Origin: JBBDIM01 sp040880405
Lineage (GTDB): Bacteria; Planctomycetota; Planctomycetia; Pirellulales; Pirellulaceae
NCBI GenBank assembly: GCA_040880405.1
Contig: JBBDIM010000082.1
Location: forward strand, 1 to 33,686
Length of the DNA: 33,686 nt
Direction of reading: 5' to 3'
In this document: piece by piece, positions 16,797 to 25,757 of the stretch
How positions within the stretch are numbered: the stretch's first letter is position 1
Layout: every line of letters starts with the position of its first letter
Position numbers and translations under genes: made by a program
Notes under the pieces: generated by a model
The model's input: the letters and a program-made list of their open reading frames with translations, nothing else
Told to the model about the DNA's origin: nothing
The model's database searches: none

Positions 16797-18221
16797 CTAC
16801 GCCAAAATTTCCCGGACCACGTTGCCATGGACATCGGTCAGGCGGAAATCGCGGCCCTGGAACCGGTAGGTCATTTTCGTGTGCTCGATGCCCAGCAGGT
16901 GCAGCATCGTGGCGTGGAAGTCGTGGACATGGACGATGTTTTCCACGGCGTTGTAACCGAGTTCATCGGTCTTGCCATGGGTGATGCCACCCTTGATGCC
17001 GCCACCCGCCATCCAGATGGAAAACCCTTTGATGTGGTGATCGCGGCCGTTTCCCTGAGCCATGGGGGTGCGACCGAATTCGCCCCCCCATACGACCAAG
17101 GTTTCGTCCAGCATACCCCGGGCCTTAAGGTCGGTAATGAGGGCCGCCGAAGCCTGGTCGACCTCCGAAGCACAGATCTCCATGCCCCGCTTGATCCCGC
17201 CGTGATGGTCCCAGCCCCGATGGTAGAGCTGAACAAACCGCACACCCCGCTCGGCCAAACGCCGAGCCAAAAGGCAGTTGGAGGCGAAGGTGCCATCTCC
17301 CCCTGCGGTTCCGTACAAGTCGAGGACATGCTGCGGTTCGTCGGACACGTCCATTAGCCCGGGAACGCTCGTTTGCATCTTGAAGGCGAGTTCGTACTGG
17401 GCGATTCGGGTGTCGATCTCCGGATCGGCGTAATGCTCCCGCCGCAGCCGATTCATCGCGTTGACGGCACTGAGCACCTCGCGTTGCCGAGTTGCGTTTA
17501 CGCCGGGCGGGTTGTTCACGTACAGGACCGGATCGCCGGTCGAGCGGAATTCGACCCCCTGATACCGGCTCGGTAAAAAGCCACTATGCCATTGCCGCGC
17601 CGCGATCGGCTGAGCCTGTCCCCCTTTGCCCAGAGATGTCAGCACGACAAAGCCGGGCAGGTTTTCACTGTCCGAGCCGAGCCCATATTGAATCCAGGAA
17701 CCCATGCTGGGTCGGCCGGAGATTGAAGTGCCGGTGTTCATGAACGTGTGGGCCGGATCGTGATTGATCTGTTCGGTGACCATCGAGTTGATGATACACA
17801 GTTCATCCGCCACGCTCCCCATTTTGGGAAACAGATTGACCATCGACTGACCCGACTCGCCGTACCGCTCAAACGGAAACTGCGGCGCAAAGCAGGTCAG
17901 TTTGCGCCCCTGAAGCTGGGCGATCGGTTGCCCCTTGGTGTACGACTCCGGCATCTCTTGTTCGTGCAGCCGATTGAGTTCCGGCTTCGGATCGAAGGTC
18001 TCCAGGTGCGAGGGTCCGCCCGCCTGGATAATGACGATCACGCGTTTCGCCTTGGGGGCAAAATGGAGCGGTTCGACCACTCCCCTATGGGGATTGTCGG
18101 CGGCTAAGGAGCCGCGTTGCCCCAGCATCGAGGCGAGTGCCACGGAACCTAATCCGGCGAGTCCTTGGCCGAGAAAGGTCCGGCGGCTTTGGCTGATGGC
18201 AAGGTCCATGGGAGTGGTCAT
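16797..18221 (-). CDS. DUF1501 family Tat-exported protein
   Basis: A 474-residue DUF1501 protein. The N-terminus is a twin-arginine signal (SRRTFLGQGLAGLGSVALAS), so it should cross the membrane folded. The body has a sulfatase/alkaline-phosphatase-like character (VIIQAGGPSHLETFDPKPE, LVVWGGEFGRTPMAQGNGRDHH) typical of the family. The biochemical role is not established; in planctomycetes it is almost always paired with a DUF1549/DUF1553 cytochrome-type protein. Here that gene ends 35 bp upstream, so the two form an operon. A frequent suggestion is a role in extracellular polysaccharide handling, but the sequence does not prove this. Confidence 0.9.
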   Translation of the reverse strand: MTTPMDLAISQSRRTFLGQGLAGLGSVALASMLGQRGSLAADNPHRGVVEPLHFAPKAKRVIVIIQAGGPSHLETFDPKPELNRLHEQEMPESYTKGQPIAQLQGRKLTCFAPQFPFERYGESGQSMVNLFPKMGSVADELCIINSMVTEQINHDPAHTFMNTGTSISGRPSMGSWIQYGLGSDSENLPGFVVLTSLGKGGQAQPIAARQWHSGFLPSRYQGVEFRSTGDPVLYVNNPPGVNATRQREVLSAVNAMNRLRREHYADPEIDTRIAQYELAFKMQTSVPGLMDVSDEPQHVLDLYGTAGGDGTFASNCLLARRLAERGVRFVQLYHRGWDHHGGIKRGMEICASEVDQASAALITDLKARGMLDETLVVWGGEFGRTPMAQGNGRDHHIKGFSIWMAGGGIKGGITHGKTDELGYNAVENIVHVHDFHATMLHLLGIEHTKMTYRFQGRDFRLTDVHGNVVREILA

Positions 18222-18256
18222 AAGTCCGGTTTCGCTGAGGGTCCAGGGGTGCTGGT

Positions 18257-21200
18257 TTAGTAGCGGTTGATCGATTCGTGCAGGTTCAAGACGACTCGGG
18301 CGACGGAAATCCAGGCCGCGAGTTCTATCTTGTCGAGGTCTTTCGGCACTTGGAATTCACCCACTTGGTGCAAGGCCTCGGCCGCCTGCGGATCTTCGCG
18401 GTACTGCTGAAGATGGTTTTCATATACGTCGAGCAAGACTTCCGCCTCGGCCGCGTTTGGAGTTCGCTGCAGGACCGCCTGCATCGCGAACGAGATCCTT
18501 TGATCGGCGGAATCTCCCCCCTCTTGCATGAGGCGGACCGCCAAGGCCCTCGCCGCCTCGACGTAGGTGGGGTCATTCATCAAGACCAAGGCTTGCAGGG
18601 GTGTGTTGGAGGTGACCCGGCGGACGGTGCATTCTTCCCGAGTTGGGGCATCGAAGGCGGCCAGGCTGGGATGCAGGAAGGTCCGCTGCCAATGGGTGTA
18701 CAGGCCGCGGCGATAGAGCCCCTCACCGCTGTCCCGCTGGTACTCGCGGCTGGGAAAATTAAGGTGCGACCAATATTTCGGCGGTTGATACGGCCGGGCG
18801 CTGACACCACCGATTTTATTCACTAGCAAGCCGCTGACGCTCAGGGCGTTGTCGCGCACCAGCTCGGCCGGGAACCGGAAATGCGATTGGCTAGCGAGCC
18901 ATTGATTGGCGGGGTCACGCCGCCTCAGCTCTTCGCTCCGCTCGGACGATTGCCGGTAGGTCTCCGACTGAACGATCAGGCGCACCATGTGCTTGATATC
19001 CCAGCCGCTCTCGATAAACTCGACCGCCAACCAGTCCAGCAGTTCCGGATGGCTAGGTAAGCTGCCCTGGGCCCCGAAGTCATCGGCGGTGGAGACCAAC
19101 CCTCGGCCGAAATAGGTTTGCCAGAGCCGATTCACAAACACTCGGGCCACCAGCGGGTTTCGCCGGTCGACCATCCACTGGGCTAGGTCGAGGCGTGACT
19201 GTCGCCCGTTGGTCTCCGGCGAAAAGCCGAGAAAGCCAGGCACGGCCGGCTCGACCGGTTCGCCCGAGTCGTCCAGCCAGTTGCCCCGGGGCAGCACGCG
19301 CATCTCTCGCGGCTTCACCGAGACCGAAACCAGCGACGTCGTGAGGCTCGCGGTGAGTTGCTCGTGGGTCTGCCGCTCTTTGGCCAATTGGTCTCGCTGC
19401 GGCTTGAGCAGGGGGGCGACCGTGCGATAGTAGGCGGCGATTTGCTGCTTTTGCTCGTCCGTCCGCTTCTCCATTTCGATCGCGATCAGTTCCCGAATCT
19501 CTTCCGGCACGCCGGGGTCTTCGCCCGCTTTGACGGGGCCTTCGGCCTCGGTCACCGAGAGACGCAGCCGTCCGATCGCATGGCTCGAACCGTAATTGTG
19601 GGTCAGGGTGACGGTTAAGGTTTGGTCTCCCTCTGGCGAAAAAGTTTCCTTGAGCTGGAACACCGCTTCGTTCGCCTTGCCGATTTGAGGCAGCATCGCC
19701 CAACCCTTACTGGCATCATCCCCCAGCAGGTTCTTGATTGGCCAGCCCTCTTGTTCGTGCGTCGCGGTCGCGTCGGAAAACGGGATCGGCTGATCTCCGG
19801 TCGATAGTTCCAACCGATTGAGCACAAAATTACCGTTGCCGGCGCGGCCGGGACCTTTGGCCGGGAGGGAGTCGTCCGGGAAGACTTCCAGACGCAGCGC
19901 GGTCACCGGTTTGCCAGGCGACTTGAAGGTGAGGGTGTACTTCGGGCTGTCCGGATTGGGTCCAGTGGCCAGCAGCGAACCATCTTCCAGGGTCTTCCAG
20001 GTGACTTCAGGCTCGGAGACTAGCGTCTCCGCTTCCAGGTTTCGCCAGCTTGGCGCCTGATCGACGGTCGATTCCCACTCGGCCTGGGCCTCGGCGAGTT
20101 CCGGGGTGTGCTGCTGGAGTTCCGATTCCAGTGCCGCGATCGCCGACTCCACCGATTTCAGGGCCGCGGTCTCTTCCGGCGTCGGCACGGTGACCTTCGG
20201 CCCCCAGTCGCTCGTCCGGGAACTGCCGGAGTAGACGCCCCGTTCCTCCAGGTCGGCGAAGTAGGCGGCGAACTGATAGAACTCCTTGATCGTGTAGGGA
20301 TCGAATTTGTGGTCGTGACACTCGGCGCACCCCACAGTGGCCCCCATCCAGGCAGTGCTGGTGGTGCGGACCCGATCGGCGGCGTACTTGGCCAGGTACT
20401 CTTTGGCTTGGGCTCCCCCTTCGGCGGTGATCATGTTGAGCCGGTTGTAGCCAGAAGCCACCCGTTGCTCCAAAGTCGCCTCCGGAAGCAAGTCGCCGGC
20501 GAGCTGCTCGACGGTGAACTGGTCGAACGGCATGTTCTCGTTAAAGGCATTGATCACGTAGTCGCGGTAGGGAGACATACTCCATTCCTGATCGCCATGG
20601 ATCCCGACCGAGTCGGCATACCGCACCAGGTCCAACCAGTTGATCGCCATCCGTTCGCCATAGTGGGGCGACTCCAAAAGCCGATCGACCAACCGCGCGG
20701 AGGCGTCGTCCGAGTCGTCGCCCACAAACGCCTCAACCTCCTCCGGTGTCGGTGGAAGACCGATCAGATCGAACGACAATCGCCGAATTAAGGTGCGGCG
20801 ATCCGCCGTGGGGGCGGGTTGCAGGCCTCCTTGTTTCAAACGGTCGCGAACAAAGGCGTCGATTGGCGTCGCCGTTTCCTCCACGACCGGAGCCATTGGA
20901 CGGGTAGGCGGCTCATAGCCCCAATGTTTGTCGTAGGCAGCGCCGGAGGCGATCCACTGCCGGACCAGTTCGACCTGTTCCGGGTTGAGCCGCTGCCGAT
21001 TGGAATCAGCCGGGGGCATCGCCAAATCAGGATCGTCGCTGGCGATTCGGGCAAGCAGTTCACTTTCGTCCGGCTTGCCAGGCACGATCGCGGCTTGGAT
21101 CGCGTCCTCGCGATTGTCGAGCCGTAATTCTGCCTCCCGCGTTTCCGCATCGGGGCCATGACACGTATAGCAACTGTTGGAGAGCAGCGGTTTAATGTCG

Positions 21201-21304
21201 CGAGCATAGTCGACCTCTCCCGCAATTCCCGGCAGCGGCAGTAGCCCTAGGCCGATCGACATGGCAAGAAACTGGTGACCAATCGAGCGATATTTGAAGG
21301 GCAT
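18257..21304 (-). CDS. PSD1 / DUF1549-DUF1553 cytochrome-type protein
   Basis: About 1015 residues. A signal peptide (MPFKYRSIGHQFLAMS...GIAGE) precedes a planctomycete cytochrome c domain with haem-binding SCYTCHG (C45, C48, H49). DUF1549 follows, including a second CxxCH (CAECHDHKFDPY), then a central beta-rich insert of about 200 residues with a coiled stretch, and C-terminal DUF1553 (NPLVARVFVNRLWQTYFGRGLV; REECTVRRVTSNTPLQALVLMNDP). The ATG at 21304 is favoured because GGAG lies about 9-10 nt upstream and the signal peptide begins there; the frame is open to 21391. It is the first gene of the operon with DUF1501. It probably acts in the periplasm as an electron-transfer-linked partner of DUF1501; the substrate is unknown. 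Confidence 0.9.
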   Translation of the reverse strand: MPFKYRSIGHQFLAMSIGLGLLPLPGIAGEVDYARDIKPLLSNSCYTCHGPDAETREAELRLDNREDAIQAAIVPGKPDESELLARIASDDPDLAMPPADSNRQRLNPEQVELVRQWIASGAAYDKHWGYEPPTRPMAPVVEETATPIDAFVRDRLKQGGLQPAPTADRRTLIRRLSFDLIGLPPTPEEVEAFVGDDSDDASARLVDRLLESPHYGERMAINWLDLVRYADSVGIHGDQEWSMSPYRDYVINAFNENMPFDQFTVEQLAGDLLPEATLEQRVASGYNRLNMITAEGGAQAKEYLAKYAADRVRTTSTAWMGATVGCAECHDHKFDPYTIKEFYQFAAYFADLEERGVYSGSSRTSDWGPKVTVPTPEETAALKSVESAIAALESELQQHTPELAEAQAEWESTVDQAPSWRNLEAETLVSEPEVTWKTLEDGSLLATGPNPDSPKYTLTFKSPGKPVTALRLEVFPDDSLPAKGPGRAGNGNFVLNRLELSTGDQPIPFSDATATHEQEGWPIKNLLGDDASKGWAMLPQIGKANEAVFQLKETFSPEGDQTLTVTLTHNYGSSHAIGRLRLSVTEAEGPVKAGEDPGVPEEIRELIAIEMEKRTDEQKQQIAAYYRTVAPLLKPQRDQLAKERQTHEQLTASLTTSLVSVSVKPREMRVLPRGNWLDDSGEPVEPAVPGFLGFSPETNGRQSRLDLAQWMVDRRNPLVARVFVNRLWQTYFGRGLVSTADDFGAQGSLPSHPELLDWLAVEFIESGWDIKHMVRLIVQSETYRQSSERSEELRRRDPANQWLASQSHFRFPAELVRDNALSVSGLLVNKIGGVSARPYQPPKYWSHLNFPSREYQRDSGEGLYRRGLYTHWQRTFLHPSLAAFDAPTREECTVRRVTSNTPLQALVLMNDPTYVEAARALAVRLMQEGGDSADQRISFAMQAVLQRTPNAAEAEVLLDVYENHLQQYREDPQAAEALHQVGEFQVPKDLDKIELAAWISVARVVLNLHESINRY

Positions 21305-21529
21305 ACCGGAAAATTCTCCAGAGGACGGATCTAGGATGCATCCTGGCGATGCCATGAGGCGGGAAACAAAGTGGCAATTCGGGCGGCTCACCCATCTTTA
21401 GAATAGCAGGCGGAGGGGGGAAAGACAATGATCGCCGTGGCCGGTAAGGCGACCGAGTTGGCCACGGCCGATCCCGCGGAGGAAGCGATCCCTTCGGAAC
21501 AACGGTTCGGCATCAACCGGGCCCCGGTC
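21305..21529. other. promoter region of the PSD1-DUF1501 operon
   Basis: About 225 bp. The segment adjoining the PSD1 start should hold its promoter, but I could not assign boxes. The segment just left of copy B of the dispersed repeat (21430-21529) shows only weak similarity to the corresponding flank at 16050-16149. Confidence 0.3.
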
Positions 21530-21751
21530 ATTGAGGCCGGGTTTTATTGTCTTGGTTGCACCTACGTCTATCCGCTCGAAGTGCATTTTTGAAACGCGCA
21601 GAGAGCGACGTGATTTGTGTCGGCCCTGCGGGCCTTTCCGCAGCGGTGCCTGGCTCATGCGGCAAGCGGGCCGTCAGGCATCACGGGAAACCTCAACAAC
21701 CGAAAATGATGGTGATGCGGATGCCATGCCGCGGACGCGCCGGATCGCACC
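21530..21751. repeat. dispersed repeat, copy B (full length, about 222 bp)
   Basis: The longest copy. Its left portion (21530-21603) matches 16150-16225 and its right portion (21609-21751) matches 286-427, with the last 56 bp also matching 16712-16767. It ends 66 bp from the stop of the pentapeptide-repeat gene, which is transcribed toward it. Reading frame is not conserved between copies in the right portion. The GC-rich part (GGCCCTGCGGGCC, CCGCAGCGG) can form local hairpins. Confidence 0.7.
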
Positions 21752-21816
21752 GCTTTTGGGTACTGGTCGCCGGGTGGAACCGGCCTCCCCTCGGCGATCG
21801 CTTCCCTTGCTCCCGC

Positions 21817-22452
21817 TCAGGCCCACATCTTCCACCAGGGCCGTTTGGCCGCAACCGAACGTGGTTTTGGCTTGAAGGGCTTGTGCTTGGTGCAGGGGTT
21901 CTTGGCCCGTTCCAGCAATACTCCTTCCACATTGGCTTCTTGCATATGTGCGTCGGTGAAGTCGGCGTCGTCTACTTTGGCACCCCGCAAATCGGCACCG
22001 CTCAATTCGGAGCCGCGCAAATCGGTCCGGGTCAGGTTGGCATTGGTGAAGACTGCGCGAAGGTCTGCCATGCTGGCGTCCGCCTCCACTAGGCGGGCTT
22101 CAGTCAGGTCGCAGTCGGCCAACTTAGCGTACCGCAAGTTGGCTCGGGTCAGGTTGGCGTGGACAAAGGTAGAGTGATGCAGCAGGGTATCGGTGAAATC
22201 GACCCGAGTCAGGTTCGCCCCATTGAAGTTGGCGTGCTGAACGCTCGCCCCGATGAAGGTAGCTCCCTCCAGGTCGGACCCTTCAAATGAGCAATAGTTC
22301 AGATTGTCGCTGTCGAACACGCACCGCCTGAGTATTTGTGACGAGAGGTCTGCCCCAGTCAGGTTCTTGCCCAACAGCTTTGCCCCTTCCAGGGTCTCTG
22401 CCTGAACCTCATGCAGCACCTCCTGCGTCTCTCGATGTCTTATTTGAATCAT
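21817..22452 (-). CDS. pentapeptide-repeat protein
   Basis: 211 residues with about 25 consecutive A(D/N)LxX pentapeptides between residues 30 and 185 (for example GADLRGAKVDDADFTDAHMQ), which should form a right-handed quadrilateral beta-helix. There is no signal peptide or membrane segment. The C-terminus is basic and ends in KRPWWKMWA. The start at 22452 has GAGGT 7 nt upstream; the open frame extends to 22584, but the added residues are not repeat-like. Function is unknown: some members mimic DNA and protect gyrase, but nothing here shows that. Dispersed repeat copy B lies beyond its stop. Confidence 0.82.
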   Translation of the reverse strand: MIQIRHRETQEVLHEVQAETLEGAKLLGKNLTGADLSSQILRRCVFDSDNLNYCSFEGSDLEGATFIGASVQHANFNGANLTRVDFTDTLLHHSTFVHANLTRANLRYAKLADCDLTEARLVEADASMADLRAVFTNANLTRTDLRGSELSGADLRGAKVDDADFTDAHMQEANVEGVLLERAKNPCTKHKPFKPKPRSVAAKRPWWKMWA

Positions 22453-23116
22453 AGCGCTACCTCGAACTCCCACTTCTGGCCAATGGAGAAATCGAATGGA
22501 GAAAGTATGAGATGGAACGATAGCCACTGAAACGTTTGGCTTCTGCCAAACGTTTCTCAAAGTGGCACCTCGCCCCAGTTCCATGGAAGCGCGTTATGCT
22601 ATCGGCTATGTGGTGAAGTATCCTGATGGATGACTTCGCGATGCCGCTAATCGTTAAACCAAGAAGAAGTAGAGGGGCAGTCTACAAAAACTAAATTCAT
22701 TTCAGGATGAAAATAACCTGACACCCGCAATTGTAAACGTGAATCACCTTGCTACAAAAGTGCAATCTCAATTAAATTCCAATTTCTCGCCCCTAAAACA
22801 CAGTAGGTTCCTGGAGGTTTTTCGCGATTACGGGACATTTGACTTCTCCAATTGCCGCCTGTTCGATTGGCTGTCTATCGGAATTCCGGCCGTGCTCCTC
22901 CTGAACCATCACCTTTGTCTTCACCGGTCCATAGTTGCCATATCCCCGGTCTTAGCGTTCGGATACGATGCCGCGTCCCCGCTTGATTGCCTTTTGACGT
23001 CCGTTGCATTTCGGGGAATAATGCACTCGCCACTGAACTTGCCGCGTCCCCCTGCACCGTGGCTATCCGCCAGAGGGGGAATGTTCAGTTGGCGGAATTT
23101 TTTCCTCGGGCCGCTC
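22453..23116. other. long non-coding leader region before scpA
   Basis: About 660 bp between the divergent pentapeptide gene and scpA. The scpA frame stays open back to 22739, but the predicted extension has no similarity to the start of ScpA, so I treat it as untranslated. At 22711-22722 there is an AACCTGACACCC segment loosely like the GGGGTCAG repeats elsewhere in the window. The region ends in a nested hairpin, listed separately. Confidence 0.4.
23028..23094 (+). promoter_or_regulatory. nested hairpin just upstream of scpA
   Basis: The outer stem pairs CGCCACTGAAC (23028-23038) with GTTCAGTTGGCG (23083-23094), with one extra base on the right. The inner stem pairs TCCCCCT (23047-23053) with AGGGGGA (23074-23080). 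It ends about 22 nt before the scpA ATG and could affect translation or be a REP-like element. Confidence 0.45.
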
Positions 23117-23890
23117 ATGAATTTTCGCGTCGATATCGCCACCTATCGAGGACCGCTTGATCTGCTGCTGTACTTGGTACGCAAGCAGGAGGTCGATATT
23201 TGCGATATCCCGATCGCCAAGGTCACCGCCCAATTCCTGGAGTACCTGGATGTCCTGAAGGCGCTGGATGTGAACGCCGTGGGGGACTTCCTAGAGATGG
23301 CCAGCACCCTGATCGAGATCAAGTCGAAACTGGTGCTTCCCAGTGCGCAAGAGGAAGAGGAGGTCTTGGAGGACCCCCGGGAAAATCTGGTTGAAAGGCT
23401 GCTGGAATACAAAAAGTTTAAGGACGCCTCCAGCATTCTTGAGGACCATGGCAGGCGGTGGCAAAAGCGATTTCGCCGTCTCTCGGACGACCTGCCACCG
23501 CGCCGCATCGACCCGGCCGATCAGCCGATCAACGAGGTGGAGCTATGGGACCTGGTCAGCGCGCTCAACCGGATTATCCGCGACAATAAAGCGGTCCAGC
23601 CAACCAACATCGTCTACGACGACACCCCGATCCGGGTCTACATGCAGCAGATCCATGGCCGCATGGTCGCCGAAGAGAAGGTAAACTTCCGCTCGATGTT
23701 CCCCCCTGACGCCCACAAGACCAAGATCATCGGCATCTTCCTGGCCATCTTGGAACTTGTCCGTCATTACCGAGTGCTGGCCCAGCAGGGAGACTCGCTG
23801 GACGACATCTGGATCACCGCCGGTGAGGGCTTTGACCCCGAGGCGAAGTTCAAGGACGTGGTGGAGTACGAGCATACATTGGGGAGTTAG
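23117..23890 (+). CDS. scpA: segregation and condensation protein A
   Basis: 257 residues, the usual size for ScpA, the kleisin subunit that bridges SMC heads in the condensin complex on the nucleoid. The N-terminus is diagnostic (YRGPLDLLLYLVRKQEVDIC and ITPIAKVTAQFLEYLD-like DIPIAKVTAQFLEYLD, then FLEMASTLIEIKSKLVLP), followed by an acidic linker (EEEEVLEDPREN), a middle helical region and a C-terminal winged-helix segment (FLAILELVRHYRVLAQQ). The start at 23117 (MNFRVDIATYRGPLD) is set by family similarity; there is no good ribosome-binding site. No scpB or smc is adjacent. The YeiH-type gene follows after 158 bp. A small palindrome GCGACC-CA-GGTCGC begins right after the stop. Confidence 0.92.
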   Translation: MNFRVDIATYRGPLDLLLYLVRKQEVDICDIPIAKVTAQFLEYLDVLKALDVNAVGDFLEMASTLIEIKSKLVLPSAQEEEEVLEDPRENLVERLLEYKKFKDASSILEDHGRRWQKRFRRLSDDLPPRRIDPADQPINEVELWDLVSALNRIIRDNKAVQPTNIVYDDTPIRVYMQQIHGRMVAEEKVNFRSMFPPDAHKTKIIGIFLAILELVRHYRVLAQQGDSLDDIWITAGEGFDPEAKFKDVVEYEHTLGS

Positions 23891-24048
23891 CGACCCAGGT
23901 CGCCATCGGCCAATGACTACTGACTGCCGTTGGTTCCCGCTTGAACATTCTCTGTGAACACCCTAAAAATGGGCGTGGATTGTGGATACCCCTTGCGACC
24001 ACCCTCCCAAGCCCTCCCTATAGATCTCCCCACTGAAAGTCCCACCTG

Positions 24049-25521
24049 ATGGCCCCAGAGCCTGCGACTCCCGACGATTCGCCCATTGAGCCCACGTCCG
24101 CCGAGCCTCGCCGTAATACGTGGACGGAGATGCGGACTGCTGAGGATTGGTGGGCTATTTGGTGTGGCGTGTTTATTTTGATGGTCTCTTTTGCGGCCGT
24201 TTGGATGACGCTACCGGAGACCTTGCAACAACAGGTCGATTCGGGGGAAGAGATTAAGCTCACCAGTCCCCTCCTCTCGTGGTTGGAAAAACCGGCGAAG
24301 TGGACGGAGAATCCAACCAGCACCTTTGTTATTCCGGGGAAAGAAGGTTTAGCGTCAAAAAACCTCCTGCCGGGGATCCTCGTGGCCGGTGCGGCGATCG
24401 GGCTTTTGTTCGCGGTGGCGATGCAGATCCGCGGTGGGTCGGGCGTCCGCTTCTTGAAGGCCTATCCGTTTGTTTTTCTGTTGGCCTTGCTTGCGTTTGT
24501 GATGGCGAGCCAGAGTGTGGTGAAGGCGTACAATCTGGAATACGCGCTCTGGGCTTTGCTGGTCGGGATGCTGATTAGCAACACCATCGGCACCCCGAAG
24601 TGGCTCAAGCCAGCCGCCATGACCGAGTTCTATATCAAAACGGGGCTCGTCCTGTATGGGATTGAGGTGTTGATGAGCCGTCTGTTGGCCCTAAGCCTGC
24701 CGGGAGTCTTTGTGGCGTGGGTCGTGACGCCGATTGTGTTAATCACCACGTACATCTTTGGGCAAAAAATTCTGAAGATCGAATCCCGTTCGCTAAACAT
24801 GGTAATCTCGGCCGATATGTCGGTTTGCGGCGTCTCGGCGGCGATCGCCACCGCCGGGGCCTGCAAGGCGAAGAAAGAGGAGCTTTCGCTGGCGATCGGT
24901 ATTTCCCTCAGCTTTACGGTCATCATGATGGTCGTGCTACCGGCGATTATCAAAGCGGTCGGGATGGACCCGATTCTAGGCGGGGCCTGGATCGGCGGAA
25001 CGATCGATGCGACCGGAGCGGTCGCCGCGGCCGGGGCGATGCTGGGTCCGCAGGCCGAAGAGGTCGCGATGACGATCAAGATGATCCAGAATATTTTGAT
25101 CGGGGTCACATCATTCGGGGTGGCGGTTTACTGGGTCACCTATGTCGAACGCGATCCGCAAGGTCGGCGGCCTGGGGTGATTGAGATCTGGCATCGTTTT
25201 CCCAAGTTCGTGCTCGGCTTCGTATTGGCCTCCGTCGTGTTTTCGACCCTCTACGAAGTGTTGCCAGCCGGGCCGGAGATTGTGAAGGCGGTAACCAATG
25301 GCTCGACCAAGGTTCTCCGCGATTGGCTATTCTGCCTGGCGTTCGTGAGTATCGGCCTGATGACCAACTTTCGCGAACTCACTCCCTACTTAAAGGGGGG
25401 CAAGCCGCTCCTACTCTACGCCTGCGGGCAGGCCTTCAATCTGACACTGACTCTCCTGATGGCCTGGTTGATGTTCCGAGTCATCTTTCGCGATTCGATC
25501 GATCAGTTGTTAGCCCCATGA
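24049..25521 (+). CDS. YeiH/UPF0324-family putative anion exporter
   Basis: A 490-residue integral membrane protein of the putative sulfate exporter (PSE, YeiH/UPF0324) family, longer than the usual 330-350 residues because of an N-terminal soluble segment and an extra hydrophobic helix (WAIWCGVFILMVSFAAVWM). About ten to eleven membrane helices are visible. The family motif CGVSAAIATAGACKAKKEE sits mid-protein, followed by GGTIDATGAVAAAGAM. The transported solute is not established for most members. The stop overlaps the start of the next gene (ATGA), a strong sign of translational coupling. No clear ribosome-binding site precedes the ATG at 24049. Confidence 0.85.
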   Translation: MAPEPATPDDSPIEPTSAEPRRNTWTEMRTAEDWWAIWCGVFILMVSFAAVWMTLPETLQQQVDSGEEIKLTSPLLSWLEKPAKWTENPTSTFVIPGKEGLASKNLLPGILVAGAAIGLLFAVAMQIRGGSGVRFLKAYPFVFLLALLAFVMASQSVVKAYNLEYALWALLVGMLISNTIGTPKWLKPAAMTEFYIKTGLVLYGIEVLMSRLLALSLPGVFVAWVVTPIVLITTYIFGQKILKIESRSLNMVISADMSVCGVSAAIATAGACKAKKEELSLAIGISLSFTVIMMVVLPAIIKAVGMDPILGGAWIGGTIDATGAVAAAGAMLGPQAEEVAMTIKMIQNILIGVTSFGVAVYWVTYVERDPQGRRPGVIEIWHRFPKFVLGFVLASVVFSTLYEVLPAGPEIVKAVTNGSTKVLRDWLFCLAFVSIGLMTNFRELTPYLKGGKPLLLYACGQAFNLTLTLLMAWLMFRVIFRDSIDQLLAP

Positions 25522-25748
25522 CCGCTACCGATTCCAACGCGCACGGCAGACGGCATCTGGCGGCGGCAATCGTGATGATTGCGGCCACTTGGTTGATCGG
25601 ACTGCCTTGGCTGGCCGAGCGGCCGGCGGTACGGAGCTACCTTCAGTGGCTTGAAGAGCGGAAAATCGACCCCAGTGCCCGGTACTACACAGACTTGGAA
25701 GCGATGGATCCGATTCTGGACAAGCTAGACCGCAGGGGGCGGAAATGA
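25518..25748 (+). CDS. small single-pass membrane protein, 76 aa
   Basis: Starts at the ATG that overlaps the stop of the YeiH-type gene. After a short polar N-terminus there is one hydrophobic segment (LAAAIVMIAATWLIGLPWLA), then a charged tail with several aromatic residues (YLQWLEERKIDPSARYY...AMDPILDKLDRRGRK). I do not recognise a family. The overlap suggests a subunit or regulator of the transporter in the same membrane. It is convergent with the next gene, with only 9 bp between stops. Confidence 0.65.
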   Translation: MTATDSNAHGRRHLAAAIVMIAATWLIGLPWLAERPAVRSYLQWLEERKIDPSARYYTDLEAMDPILDKLDRRGRK

Positions 25749-25757
25749 GGGCTAGGG

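Noticed and set aside
16418..16984. Short open frames across 16.4-17.0 kb with FVSFVCFVSFV-like products
   Set aside because: They are translations of the common ccacgaaagacacgaa intergenic repeat and the 18-bp tandem duplication.
19080..20791. Long alternative frames inside the PSD1 gene
   Set aside because: Shadow frames: the minus-strand PSD1 frame contains both CxxCH motifs and complete DUF1549/DUF1553 signatures.
22739..23116. 126-residue N-terminal extension of ScpA
   Set aside because: ScpA proteins begin at the conserved YRGPLDLLL region, which follows the ATG at 23117; the upstream part has no similarity to the family and contains a strong hairpin.
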